Of a stretch of 64,000 nt of DNA, positions 1 to 11,510 are shown in pieces. Under the pieces are notes generated by a model. It was not told where the DNA came from, did no database searches, and saw only the letters and a list, made by a program, of their open reading frames with translations. Made by a program: the position numbers and the translations under genes. Location: contig NC_045128.1 in the NCBI RefSeq assembly GCF_007655135.1, positions 7,998,001 through 8,062,000 on the forward strand, given 5' to 3'. Each line of letters starts with the position of its first letter. The stretch's first letter is position 1. This DNA is from Punica granatum (Eukaryota > Streptophyta > Magnoliopsida > Myrtales > Lythraceae).

Positions 1-520
1 TAGTACCATGGCTCAGACTGACATATGCATGCACTGTTACTCTGTTCATTATATTCGTTTTTTCCTGCCCTTAGCATAGGGCCTCGAGTTGCTGTATGTG
101 GGAGTCATCACGAAAAGACTGCACCTTGTCTCGTCGATGCGATCACTGATTTTGTTGCGCTGAAGCAGAATGCTTCCATGCGGGTAAGAGACATGCAAGC
201 ATGCACGTAACAATCTTCCATTGAAAAGTCCGGTGATCCCAGGGAGTGTACTAGAAACAACCGCTCTCTGTTCTTCAGCCGAAAGCTTCCCACATGGAAC
301 TTCTTGTCTTGCGGATGATTTGAGAGAAAATTCTTTTCCAAGATCTCGGTAGAAACAGAGGCTTCTCCTTTTCCCTTATTTCCCGGCTGGCGTAACAGCA
401 GAGGAGGTCAGTTTTGTACCAGAAGGTTGAAGCACCAGAGCAAAAATCATGAAGTTGAGGAGTCTCAGGAGGAAGGGTTACGAGTCGGTCTCTGAAGCGT
501 GAGTAACATTGTAACATTTT
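1..520 (-). pseudogene. Remnant X3 of unrecognised gene family X (unit A)
   Basis: I do not recognise this gene. The minus strand carries coding-like pieces that also occur at 28530-29022, including a stretch reading EASVS followed by a Lys/Arg-rich segment with HVGSFRLKNRERLFL. The layout (an acidic or Ser-rich linker after an EAS motif, then a stretch with conserved spacing) resembles the better preserved relatives X1 (24018-25300) and X2 (27023-28060), but the frames are broken. It may be the last decayed member of a three-member tandem family. It runs into the window edge. Confidence 0.3.
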
Positions 521-1755
521 TTACTTCCGATCATTTTCTAAACATTTATATGACAGTCTGATCGTTCATTTTGACAGATTGGCTCTATAACCAGTTTCCT
601 ACTCGAAAATTTGAGACTTAGATATTAGCCTACCGAAAGAAAATCCAAACATGATGGTTGGAAAGACAAGTCTTTTCGCGATTGAACATGAGTTTATCCA
701 CAAATACCAATCTAAGAAGTTTCATGCCGCTTTTTTAGGGGAAAGGAGAAAGAAAGTGAAAAAACCGTTCACAGAAACCGTACTAAATCTTTCATCACTC
801 CACGCACTCGCATGAAAGCTCTGCAGATGCAATCCTTTCTCATCATGAAAATAGCAGGTCTTCTTTGTGGTGTGTCACAGCCTAGGAAAACTATGAACCC
901 AAAAGATTTGTAGATTAAGAAATCTCAGTCAGTCATAACGACAAGCTGTCCACGTTGAACTAGTCTTGAACATAAAACGTTTTTCATAAGGTGAATTCTT
1001 ACGAATAGTTATATATAATCCAATATATGCCTTTTCATGACACTTGTGGAAGTGACATGCAAGCACTCAATTCGATCTATAGCCCCGTGAAATGTACGTA
1101 CTTTGTAACAAGAAGGACAAAAAAACTTCTCGGTTCTAATTAATTGACTAGGAGTACTAAGTTAATTATCTTGAATGTATCATCTGAAATATACATGTTG
1201 ATCCAACAAACGGAGGACTTCTCCAAAGCGAAGGTAAAGAGACCTTTGACTGGAAATTCCGGTGAAGAAGAAGCATCTACGAGCAGCTTTGAAGGAAAAG
1301 TTTAGTTTTCGGAATCGTACATCTCATGAATATACTTCTGCTCAAAATAGAAGAAGCCGTTGGTCACTACTACTACTACTACTACTATTATTAGTAAATT
1401 ATAAAAAGAAGAATATTACGCAAAAATGATTAATTACAATAGTGGTACAAAACTTTAGGTGATGTAAAACTACGGTACAAAAAATTTATTTTGAGACAAT
1501 TTGATACAAAACCTTCCAATTTGTTGCAATCAACTTTATTTTAAAATGTGGTAGCTGACTTATCAAATGCTATCTGACATGGCACAAGCAAATCGGAACA
1601 GTTTTTGAGTTATGAGAAGAGTAAGCTCTTGACTGGAAAATCCTATGAAGAAGCATCTACGAGCAACTTTGAAGGAAAAGAAGTTTCAGAATAATGGAGA
1701 GGCAGTTCGGTTTGGGGTTTAAAAGTTTAAACCCGAACCGAAACCCGAAATTAAA

Positions 1756-1794
<39 letters not shown>

Positions 1795-2127
1795 CTCTAT
1801 CACTCGCTCACTCCCAGAGGAAACGAAGGGAGGAGGAGGCGACGAGAGGGAAGGAAAGAGGAGGCAGTTTTGGCGGCGGAGAAAGGGCCCCAATTGCCGG
1901 AGCTGCACCGTCGCGCTCGACAGTCGAGCATTTCCTGATGTCAAACCAAGAAAAACAGGGGACAAGGTGAGAGATTGCTGAGACCCAGAGAGCCAAATAT
2001 GGAGAAAATGGAGTGAAGTTTCGATCTTTACGCGAAAATGAGGGAAAGAACAGGGAAAAATGCAAAAGTGAGGGAAAGAAATGTGATGCATGTATGTGTA
2101 CTGACCGTGCTCTGGGAGAAGAGGTCG
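521..2127. other. Non-coding stretch between X3 remnant and MAPK-substrate fragment
   Basis: No convincing gene. It holds an ACT/ATT microsatellite near 1366-1393, a GA microsatellite at 1761-1789, and two plus-strand pieces (about 1245-1300 and 1625-1690) that contain GAAGCATCTACGAGCA. This phrase recurs near 23035, 26130, 54735 and 57910 at the edges of other family-X sub-units, so it marks an older, smaller duplication inside the unit. Open frames near 1657-2131 are Ser/Leu-rich translations of the GA repeat or shadows of the next gene. Confidence 0.6.
1761..1789. repeat. GA dinucleotide microsatellite
   Basis: A run of GA repeats, absent from the matching place in unit B (about 29560-29590), where the flanks are joined differently. 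Confidence 0.9.
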
Positions 2128-2397
2128 TCAAGTGTGGTTGTGGTTGTGGTTGTGGTTCCTCTCCAGGGCCGCCATCTCGATCAGGGGAAGATGACGGCGG
2201 GCAGTCCTCGACAGCTTGTCGGAATCGCGGGGCGGTTCTTGCCTGCCATCAGGATCTTTCGGCTTGTTGGCCTCGTTGTCGGCTTCATTGTTCACTTGGT
2301 TGAGCTTCCCCAAGAGGAACCTGTCGTCCCACACAAGGCCTGAGGAATGAGGAGCCTGCCTCCTGAAAGACACTGCAGATCTCTGCAGCCCCGCCAT
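2128..2397 (-). pseudogene. N-terminal fragment of MAPK-substrate (At1g80180/MASS-like) gene, unit A
   Basis: The 89-residue frame opens with MAGLQRSAVSFRRQ and continues with SGLVWDDRFL, the N-terminal signature I associate with the small plant MAP-kinase substrate proteins of the At1g80180/At1g15400 type. Family members are longer (roughly 130-150 residues) and have a conserved C-terminal part. Here the frame degenerates after about residue 85 into an Asn-His repeat from a GGTTGT repeat and stops. Copies at 29811-30075 and 60330-60590 keep the same start but carry frameshifts. It lies about 300 bp 3' of the TNL LRR exon on the same strand. Most likely a truncated duplicate. Family identity rests on motif memory. 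Confidence 0.5.
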
Positions 2398-2713
2398 TGC
2401 TGCTATTCATGATATTCTTGTTTTTAGGTGAGGTGAGGAATTGCCGGCAGACACCTTTTTTTTTTTTCTGATGATGAGATGAAGCTTCAGACTTTCTTTA
2501 TAAATGCGTAAATTTATTTGCATGTTGACAGTGCTATGAAGTTTCTTTGATAGATTTTTGTCAATCTAGAAATCGATAAGTTTCTTTGATAAATTATTAT
2601 ATGAGTGTGCTGTAACTGATATATCATCGTATGATTATCCTAATTTACTGCGCGTAATTGTTATACCAACTAAGATATCCATATGTGCTGTAATGCTATG
2701 AATATTTACCTCA

Positions 2714-4657
2714 TCAATCAGCGTTGTTCTCAACTTCTAATCCATCGAAGCGTCCCCCCACGCATCTCTTCTTCAGTTCATCAATATTTCTCATAGATCC
2801 GCAGCCCTCGATCTGTATAGATGCCAAGAACAATTTGTTGAGGCCAATGATTTCTCTTAGCTTCGAGCACTCCATTATAAAGATCCCCATTAGCCTTTTC
2901 GATTCCGACAGATTCCCAATCATTTCCAGGGAATTGCAGTACCGGATATGTAATTCCGCCAGGTATTCCAGTTCTCCTAGGCGGTGCATCTCGGTGAGCT
3001 CCTTCAAATAGCTTAGACGTAACTTCTTGAGATTTTCCAAGCGTGAGAAATCAAGCAATGGTGACTCAGCAAGGGATTCCCTGTTAGAAATATCCAGCTC
3101 GATCAAACTTCCTATCTGACAGGAGAACTTGACCAGCTCCTCCGCGCAACTCAATACAGCCATACTTGTCAGTCCCTGCAACCCTCGCAGACCTTCCAGC
3201 TGCTCAACTTTTACGAAGCAATCTTCGAAAACAATGCTCTGCAGCTTCTTCAAGTTGGAGAAATCTGGGAGTTGCGGGAGGCATTCCAAGCTCAAACCTC
3301 CCAACTCCAATTATTCTAGCCTTGCTAACTTCCCGATAGAACTAGGCAACTTTCTTATGTTGCGTCCATCCAGCAACAACTGCCTTAATTCAGACATCTC
3401 TCCCAGAGAATCTGGTAGAATCCTCAGTTTGGATGAACTCAGATCCAATGTTTCCAACGATTTCAAATCCCCAAGAGAGTCAGGAAGCTCCTCTATCTTC
3501 GTTGAACTTAACCACAACGACCGGAGTTTACTTAGTCGTCCAACAGAGTCAGGCAATGCACTTAAATTTGTGTCAGACAGCTGTAACTCAACTAATGATT
3601 CCAAATCCCCAAGAGAGTCAGGAAGCTCCTCTATCTTCGTTGAACTTAACTGCAACCACTGGAGTTCACTTAGTCGTCCAACAGAGTCAGGCAACGCACT
3701 TAAATTTGAGTTGGACAGCTCTAACTCAAGTAATGATTCCAAATCCCCAAGAGAGTCAGGAAGCTCCTCTATCCTCGTTGAATTTAACCGCAACTGCCGG
3801 AGTTTACTTAGTTGTCCAACAGAGTCAGGCAACGCACTTAAATTTGTGTTGGACAGCTGTAAATTAACCAATGATTTCAAATCCCCAAGAGAGTCAGGAA
3901 GCTCCTCTATGTTCGTTGAATTTAACCGCAACCACCGGAGTTTACTTAGTCGTCCAACAGAGTCAGGCAACCTACTTAAATTTGTGTCGGACAGATCTAA
4001 CTCAACCAATGATTCCAAATCCCAAAGAGAGTCAGGAAGCTCCTCTATCTTCGTTGAACTTAACAGCAACCACTGGAGTTTACTTAGTCGTCCAACAGAG
4101 TCAGGCAACGCACTTAACTCTGTGTTGTCCAGATCTAATGCAACTAATGATTCCAAATCCCCAACAGAGTCAGGCAATGCACTCAAATCTGTACCAGACA
4201 TGTCTAACTCAACTAGTGATTTCAAATCTCCGATTATGTTTGGAAGTGTCTTCATGCCACTACACTTGCGCATAGAGAGGCGCGTGAGATTCACCAATCC
4301 TCCAATAGAGTCGGGAATTCTCGTAATTTCCACCCCATGTAATTTCATGACAGATAGAGAGTGTAAATTACCAATTGATTCTGGTAAGTGGAAAGTAGCT
4401 CCATGATTCCCGTCCACCAAAATCTCTTCCAAATCTTCCAGCGAACCTATCTCTTCGGGCAACCCTCTGAGAGAAGGACAGCCCTGAAGATCAAGATGCT
4501 TCAGTCTTGTCAGCTTATTGATGGAGCCGTGTATTTCAGCTAAATTACGGCATCCTCTGAGAATCAGACTCTCTAAAGCGTCATTGTTGGACAAGTCAGG
4601 TGTACTTGTCAATTCCCAGCACCCAGTGAGGTCTAAGGCCTTCAAATTCTTTGCTTT
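2714..4657 (-). CDS. TNL A exon 4: leucine-rich repeats, with internal TAA
   Basis: 648 codons including the final TGA. The central part is a very regular run of 23-residue LRRs of the form LPDSVGRLSKLRWL and STKIEELPDSLGDL. An in-frame TAA at 3311-3313 separates it from the last 198 codons, which hold degenerate LRRs. It differs from the unit-B base at 3311 only. Compared with unit C, about 64 and 18 residues of LRR are missing close to the stop codon. Confidence 0.88.
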
Positions 4658-7600
4658 CTGTTTCATAACGATAAACATCGCAACAAAGTTAAGGATCGTA
4701 TTAAAAAGAATTACTTTAAAATACAAGTTTTCTCAGGTACTTGGATGTGTTACCTGAATCATGTTCCAACCAGCCCAGTTTTCAGTGATAGAACTTTCGG
4801 AAAGGTCAAGAACCACTAAATTCTCCAATGTTAAATTGATCGCAGCGAAATCGGAAGGACATCGTTGCCATGTGAACCACTTTAACTTTGGAAGGAGATT
4901 CTCAAAGTCACCTGTCAGCTTTGCACCCACCAATTTCAGTAATCTTAGATTTCGAAAACCTGAAAACTGCTCGTGTTTGAGAATACAGTCGCCATATAAT
5001 TTCTCCGCAAAGAGCCCTTCAACATTTTCTTTTTCCTGAAAAAAAAAAAGAAGTAATTAGCAACTGTAGACTTTTGCTAGAAAATATTGTAAATCAATAA
5101 AAAGATCAAATGATTTGATTATTAAAACACTCATTACATATGTTACCTGCTTTATCTTAAATAGCTCCTTTGCTTCTTTGCTTGACCATATCCTGCTACG
5201 CTTGGCAGGATCACCAAAGCATTCCTCACGAACAAGCTCCCTTCCAAGATCTTTGATAAGGTCATGCATTTGAAATTCATTGTCCTCCGTAATTTTCACC
5301 AAAGACATGGAAACAAGGACCTCAATTCCATAATCAGGGTCAAAGTCACAGGCTTCCCACATTAGAATTGCATTTGATCTCTCCTTGTTGATGAAAAAGC
5401 AGGCTATGTCAAGAAATATCTGTTTTTGGTGAAACTCCAATGCATCAAAACTTATCTTCAGCTTTTCTTGAACATCTCGATTGGGCACTTTCTTTAGCCG
5501 CTCAATTGTCACTTTCCATCTCTTCTTGTCACATTGACAAAGCAGGGAACCTACGACTTCAATGGCCAAAGGAAGTCCTCCAGTAAGAGATAGAACTTCC
5601 TCTGAAAGACTTCGGAAGTCACTTGGAGGAGAGTCTTCTCCAAAGGCATGTCTACTGAAAAGTAGGAGAGCTTGGTCACGATCCATCTCCCCCATAGCAT
5701 GAGTACAAGCTTCTCTGGTGAAAATACTTCTGTCCCTAGTCGTTATGATTATCCTGCTTCCAGAGCCAAACCAACCCAACAGCCCGACTATCATCTCTAT
5801 TTGTTTTCTTTGATTAACATCATCAAGGACGATGAGAGCCCTCCTCCTACGAAAATTTTCTCGGAGCATTGTGATTGTGTCGATCTTTTGAAAGATTTTC
5901 AACTTTGGATCGAGATCTTCCACTAAGTGCTTTTGCAAGTATTCAAGACCATCACGCCTTAAAGATTCTTGGATGTTCTCAAGGAAGCTGCAACAGTCGA
6001 ATCTAGGTGAGAGTTGGTTGAAGATGACCTTGGCAAGAGTCGTCTTACCAATGCCACCCATTCCATGGATGCCAATGATTCGTACATCACTTGAGTCGAT
6101 GTCCAACAGTTCCATTACAGCCTCTTCATGATAATTTCTTTTAACTAGGTTGTCGGTCAAATATTTTATTTTTACCTTCAACTTGATCAGAAGTGCTCCG
6201 ACAAATAACATGCTGAATTCCGCAAATCTGCAGTTGATGCATGGCGATACTTAGAGAAAGAAAGCATCATATATATAGACTAGTTATTTGCTCGTGCTTT
6301 GCACGGGTTGGTTCAATTATGTTTGTTTATAGAAACAAATATTGGATATGAATTTATATTTTTGTTCTTTTATATGAATAAATGCATCCAACAATTATAC
6401 TCTTGTATTTGACCTTCCGAATAAGTTTCTAGCCATAAAAATTTAGAACTAAATTATATCAATATCCATGGTTCACACCAAAAAAATTATATCAATATCA
6501 CACACGTACTACAAATTAGAAAAGGAAAACTGGTATAGATAGCTATAAATCAAGATAGTTTGTTGTTGTAATAATATAAATGTGCATTTATCTTATAAAA
6601 CAAAATTAATTTATAAGAGAAGGCAATTAAATTTTTTCTTTTAAAAATAAGCATATAATCAATCTATTACATATATAAAAGTTTGAGGTTCATTTATGTG
6701 TTTCACCACTTTTTAAATTTTCCATTTTACCCTTCTGTATATATAGACACCTCTCTTAATTCCTCTTTCGTCCATTCAGGGTATATAGACATCTTCCTTA
6801 ACTCCATTCGCCCATTCAATATATTAAAACAGTTTCTATTGACACTTTTTATTTTTGATATGACATGACTTTTTGTATTAGTACCTCTTCAAAAAAATTG
6901 TTTTACATAAATTCGACAATTTATATTTATTTACACCTATAATAAAAATGTGTAAATATTTTCACACACCGCTTCCAATAGACCCTTTCATTCTTTTACT
7001 TCCGGGCTCTTTATTCCCGCCATCTCCAAACGAATTTATATAAGTTCCCATCAAATTCATCCACAAAGAAAGAAAGTTCCCAGCAATAGTCATCAAGCCC
7101 AAGCACTCTCTCCCCTTTGCCTCATTCCAAATCGGAAACTGCCGCCGAATCCACACCTTCCTTCCCCCCTCCCTCCTTCCTAGTCTCCTCTCTTCTGTGG
7201 ATTCTCCCATACGAGCGCCTATTTCACATCCTCTCTTGCTAATTATTAAATATTTTTAAAGTAGACTCCCGTTAACGAGCTGACGGAAAGACCAACCGTA
7301 AGCTCTTGCAGAACGAATGGATAACTCTCGTTAACGGGAATCTATTTTATATATATATATAATAGATTATTTAAAAAAAACAATTATTTTATGTAATTAA
7401 GGAGTTTCGATCGACACTAGGCAACACATGGTAGCTGGCACTTGGAGAAACACGTGGATGAAACGTGAAAATATGGACACATAGACGACACATGAGCGAC
7501 ACATGGCGAAGTCTAGTGAACCTAAAATAACACGTGTCGTGAACATGGTTAACTTCTCCAAGCCATATCCTTTCCTCCCATCCACTGTCCTCCGCTCCCC

Positions 7601-8873
7601 TCTCCTCTCCTCTCCTTTCCCTCCCCTAAAACCTTGTTTCAATGTAATGGAATTGATCTTTAATGAAATAAGTATGTAATATAAATTAATAAGCAATAGA
7701 ATTATAATTACGTAGGAACTTATTTATTTGACTAGATGTAATAGTGAATGTGCGAACTACCATTTTTTAAGTTGGTTTGATAAAATCGATAGAGATAAAA
7801 GTAAGAAATTATCCCTCCTATATAAAGATGGAAATGGCCCCATAAACAAATATTAAAATTTATTTATTAAATTCACCCAAAAAATTATTTATTAAAAAAT
7901 AAAATTTAAAGCAATATTTATTAAAAACATAAAATTTTAAACTAAAAGAAAATTTAAATTAAAAACGAAAGCAAAACGATGACAGTCTTCTACCCTGATT
8001 CGCTGGATCTTTGCTAGGGTTTCCCAGCCAAGCCCGGGGTTGGTCGAACCAAGCTCGGGAGCTCAGGATGGCTTCTCTAGCTGCTCTGGGGGCTCGAACC
8101 TTCTGTGAGCCTCTCGAGCCGGATCTGGTTTAGCGAGGCCAAATCTAGCCTCAACAAGGCTAGATCTGGTTTGCCGGCACGAGGGCAACCGGGAGAGTGT
8201 CTCCTTACATAGCCTCAAAGAAGCACAAACTGAAACTATTCAAAGATAATGAAGAAGTGACTTACCCTGTGGCCTTAACTTCCCGCCCTTTGATTCTAGC
8301 GACCACTTTGAGAGCCTCCTCCCACTTCTTCACTTGCTCTTTTCCATGCTTCTTCTCGTGCTTCCGCAGTTCCTTCTTGAATAATTCCGTGCCCAGCTTA
8401 ACATCTTCTGGTGTGGCCGTGTAGAAAATAGGCATGATCTTTTTCTTGAACTTGACCATTCTTTCAACTTCTCGGAGGCACCACGCACTGGCAGCAAAGG
8501 TACTGGAGAAGATTGGTACGCATATCTTGGAGTTCTCGATAGCCGGTAGAATCTTGCGGATCTCATCACCGGTGTCAAGCTCATCGTCGTCTCTAAAAAC
8601 ACGGATCCCGGCAGTTCTCATGTCGTTGTAGAGGACATCGGCGAGGCCCTGCCGAGAATCTGGTCCTCTGAAACTTAGGAAAACTTCGTAGTCAGAGACT
8701 GATGCTTCTGAATCATCCTCTTTTTCAGCAGCCTCCTCCTTCTGTTGGCCCATTGCAGTCTCTATTTTCTTCGTGCTGCGGAACCACGCCCAGACAGTGA
8801 AACCACAACACGAACATAAGCCAAACAACAGACACACACAGAAGAAAAGAAATCCCAACATCTCTCTCTGCAT
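2714..8873 (-). CDS. TIR-NB-LRR disease resistance gene A (flax L6-like), interrupted by one stop codon
   Basis: Cytosolic or membrane-anchored immune receptor of the TNL class. Four exons on the minus strand fit GT-AG rules and phase: 8873-8266 (anchor plus TIR), 6227-5147 (NB-ARC), 5035-4754 (first LRR part), 4657-2714 (LRRs). The start at 8873 is chosen because it puts a hydrophobic segment (residues 5-32) before the TIR, as in flax L6/M. Motifs: TIR residues 61-200 with the conserved Glu at 135 (WCLRE); P-loop GMGGIGKTT at 258-266; kinase-2 ALIVLDDV at 333-340; GSRIIITTRD at 359-368; GLPLA at 420-424; MHD at 523-525. A TAA at 3311-3313 ends translation at residue 1105; the frame continues in phase for about 198 residues to a TGA at 2714. 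Unit B has TAT at this position. The product is either a truncated receptor or non-functional. Confidence 0.88.
3454..4150 (-). repeat. 138-bp tandem LRR modules, five copies (unit A)
   Basis: The anchor CCAAGAGAGT recurs at 3471, 3609, 3747 and 3885, with a C-to-A variant near 4023, a strict 138-bp period. Each module encodes two 23-residue LRRs. Unit B has three such modules (31051, 31189, 31327); unit C has one canonical module with more divergent neighbours. Confidence 0.9.
5147..6227 (-). CDS. TNL A exon 2: NB-ARC domain
   Basis: 361 residues holding every standard NB-ARC motif in order (P-loop, RNBS-A, kinase-2, RNBS-B, GLPLA, RNBS-D LDIACFF, MHD). The acceptor CTGCAG just before 6227 and the donor CAG/GTAACA after 5147 keep frame with exons 1 and 3. 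No disabling change in the nucleotide-binding residues is visible. Confidence 0.92.
6228..8265. other. TNL A intron 1 with TE-like insertions
   Basis: The 2.04-kb intron between the TIR and NB-ARC exons. It holds an AT-rich sequence, a Helitron-like 3' terminus at 6279-6310, a CACGTG-containing stretch (7440-7560) and a GC-rich block (7985-8200) with internal GAGGCCAAATCTAGCCT-type repeats. The matching intron in unit B has the same parts. No gene was seen in it; the ORFs at 6962-7210 and 7397-7696 are low-complexity. Confidence 0.7.
6279..6311 (-). mobile_element. Helitron-like 3' terminus (hairpin plus CTAG)
   Basis: Read on the minus strand, the stretch has ACCCGTGCAAAGCACG, a short-stem hairpin, followed about 9 bases later by CTAG and a T. 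This is the arrangement at 3' ends of plant Helitrons (hairpin then CTRR, inserted before T). The unit-B copy at 33505-33540 ends CTAA. The 5' end (TC) was not located, so element length is unknown. Other TE types with a similar hairpin are possible. Confidence 0.4.
8266..8873 (-). CDS. TNL A exon 1: N-terminal anchor and TIR domain
   Basis: Encodes 202 residues plus two bases. Residues 5-32 are strongly hydrophobic, a likely signal anchor. An acidic linker (about 43-58) follows, then the TIR core: YEVFLSFRGPDSR, BB-loop region FRDDDELDTGDEI, and WCLRE with the putative NADase Glu135. The exon ends at a consensus donor (GTAAGT, minus strand, from 8265). Phase matches exon 2 starting at 6227. 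Confidence 0.9.
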
Positions 8874-11510
8874 AAGTTTTGCTCAATTGGCAGAAAAATT
8901 CAGCAATGGATCGTAAAACAAACAGAAGAATGGGAAGGACACTGATGAGTTGCCCCAAATTCTCTTTTTCTGGGCCCCAGTGTTTTCACTTTCCCATCGG
9001 GTAGCACATGCTTCCTGATGGCTTTCTTTTTTTTTTTTTAAATTTTTCATTCGTTCTCTTTTTCATGTCTTTATACAGATCACTACATGATGAGATGCGT
9101 AAGATCAACGCATTCATAATCGATTATTTATTTATTATATTTTATTTAATAAATCATTCGTGCACAAGACATTTAGGGAAATAGATATTTACATTAATTA
9201 CATGGATTTAATCAAAATTTAAAAATCAAATTTTTTAAAAAAAGTACTGAATACAAAAGAAAAGAAATTAGATTTAAATGCTTTGGTTGTTGGTCTATTA
9301 ATCCATGCAATTCTTTTATTGTTTATTTGGTCATCTAATGAGTGCAATTGCCTATGAATTTCCATTATATTCCCTTTGACCGGCTCTATGGGGAAGCGCT
9401 TTGACCAAATTGTTCTCTGGGACGAAGCTAAGAATGTTGGACGCGCTTCCCCTTGGAGTCGGCACGGGTAAAACATTAATGAGGGTCGACGTGATGAGCT
9501 AACGCCTTTTTTTTTTTTTGCCAAGTAAATAGATTCTAACGTTGCAATTTATTTTGCATAGATATGTGACCAAGTTTGTAAAGATCGACTCTCATTCTAT
9601 TTATACTTGTGACCACATTTCCCTATCATGTATATAGTTGGGGGGCAATATTCCAGCTTTGAAATGGTGGCAAATTATGAATGAGTGTTTACGCCCAATA
9701 TTCCGTAGTTTTATTTGTTTCTTAAATCTATCATATGTTTTAAAATTTGTCAAAAAAGACCTATCATTTACATTTTATTTTAAATTTATCATGCTGTCAA
9801 TTTATGCGTCAATAAAACGTACGTGTACCACAAACTTATATCATGATTTTAATTTTTTTCTCGAATATATCACATCGTTTTAATTTTTTTCTCAAATCTA
9901 TCATCGGCGAAGGGCCACACTAACAAAGATGGGCCCCACTTACGTTCCATGTCAACAGTACTGTTAGATGTTGACGGAGAAATTAATCTAAGATAGATTT
10001 AAAACCAAATGTAAACCATAAGTTTTATAGGTAATTTTTAAACCATGTAATAGATTTAAGAAACAGATGAAATCATGAAATATATGGAGTAAAAACCCCA
10101 ATAGTAAATAAGAGTCTTATTTCCTTAAAAAATAAAAACAATAGTTCTTTTTTTTTGTATGAATCATGGTATTCGAAAACCCAATTGAGTCCCAACTAAT
10201 CCATTTTTTTATTTGTTATCATATAAATTTACAAAATTTCACTTCAATATTCACACCTACCAAAACATCAATTCCTCCGTACAAATGATAATGGTACTAA
10301 CTTGCCAAATGAAATTTGAGTTGGCATTTTTTTATTTCCATAAAATCAAAGTTTTTCCCAAATCTAACTTTTAAAAAAAATTTCATAACATCACAAACTT
10401 TTTGTTCTTTTAATTATTTTAAAATTATTGATCCTTATTTATGTTGTGATTTTTTTTAATTTATAGCACTAAATATATGAAAAATCCAATTTAAATTGCT
10501 TTTAATTTCACGTAAGACTAATTAATAAATACATTTAGAAGCAAGTTTAACTATAAATTATTATTATTATTATTATTATGAAATTATAAAAAGAATATTA
10601 TCACTCACATAGGGTTAATTATAATAGTGGTATAAAACTTTATTTCGTAATTTGTTGTAATAAACTATACTCTGTTAACTCTCTGTTGACACTTTTTAGT
10701 ATTTTCTGACGTAGCAGCTGACTTATCAAGTACTATATGACGTACCATTTATTAGAAGCAGGTTCAACTATAAACTATATTCAGGTTAGATGTATTGTTT
10801 ATTAGCTTTTCGTTTCCTCTTTTAAATCCATATATAGATCACTGGAAAAATATTATTTTTTTTGTCCTGTAAATTTAGTCTTCGATAAATTTTGATCATC
10901 TAAATTTTAAAGTGTCGAATTAATCCTATAAGTTTGCTTTATAAGGCAATTTTGGTCCATTTTGTGACTTCTATGACAAAAAATGTCTCTCTTTTTCAAA
11001 ACTTATTGGACCACATTTTAATTGAAAGCCAATTTATAACTATAAAAATATCTTTTTCAAAACTTATAGGATGAAAATTATTTTACGGAGCAAACGTATA
11101 GGATTGATTCGGTAGTTTTAGATCTTATACGATCAAAATTGACTTAATGTCAAATTTATAGGACAAAAAATCACTCTTGTTAAAAAAATATAATAATAAA
11201 AATAAAATAAAATATCACTCTTCCGGAATTAAATCTGCACCTCTTCAATTTCTTTCTTTTTTTTTTTCCAATGGCAATTTCATGCTATTCCACGAGCCTG
11301 TGGACCTCACGGAGGTGTTGTTTACTCTTGGTTTGGTTTGGTGTTTGTATGGGCAGTATGACAGCCACGCTTCCACTCATTTTCCATCACTCTACACTTC
11401 ACTTTTGCTGCCTCATCTCCATCCATCTAACCCCTTCCCTTCTGCCTCTTCCATAATACACAGACCCATATCAGAATTCAGAAGAAGCCATCACACTCTG
11501 ACCCGGGTCC
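8874..11510. other. AT-rich intergenic stretch upstream of TNL A
   Basis: It separates the divergent TNL A (-) and rubredoxin pseudogene (+). It should hold the TNL promoter just above 8873, but no clear TATA box or other element stood out. About 9640-10100 and 10870-11170 look like old dispersed repeats (poly-T-interrupted phrases that recur in unit B at 36540-36990 and 37770-38070). An ATT microsatellite lies at 10561-10579. The open frame at 11177-11851 is not a gene. Confidence 0.6.

Noticed and set aside
1657..2091. 144-codon minus-strand frame with Ser-Leu repeats
   Set aside because: Translation of the GA microsatellite and flanks; not conserved in unit B.
2397..2714. Possible TNL fusion to the MAPK-substrate fragment
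   Set aside because: The LRR frame ends in TGA before the donor-like GTAAA, the fragment has its own ATG, and frameshifts in two of three copies argue against selection for a fusion.
3454..4150. Regularly spaced repeats that could suggest a CRISPR-like or satellite array
   Set aside because: The 138-bp period encodes two 23-residue leucine-rich repeats in frame with the TNL; no spacer-repeat pattern.
3129..4406. 425-codon plus-strand open frame rich in Ser, Arg and Glu with PRESGSSS repeats
   Set aside because: It is antisense to the TNL LRR exon; the 138-bp LRR modules have a length divisible by three, so any stop-free antisense frame is repeated. The same holds at 30685-31578 and 61755-62252.
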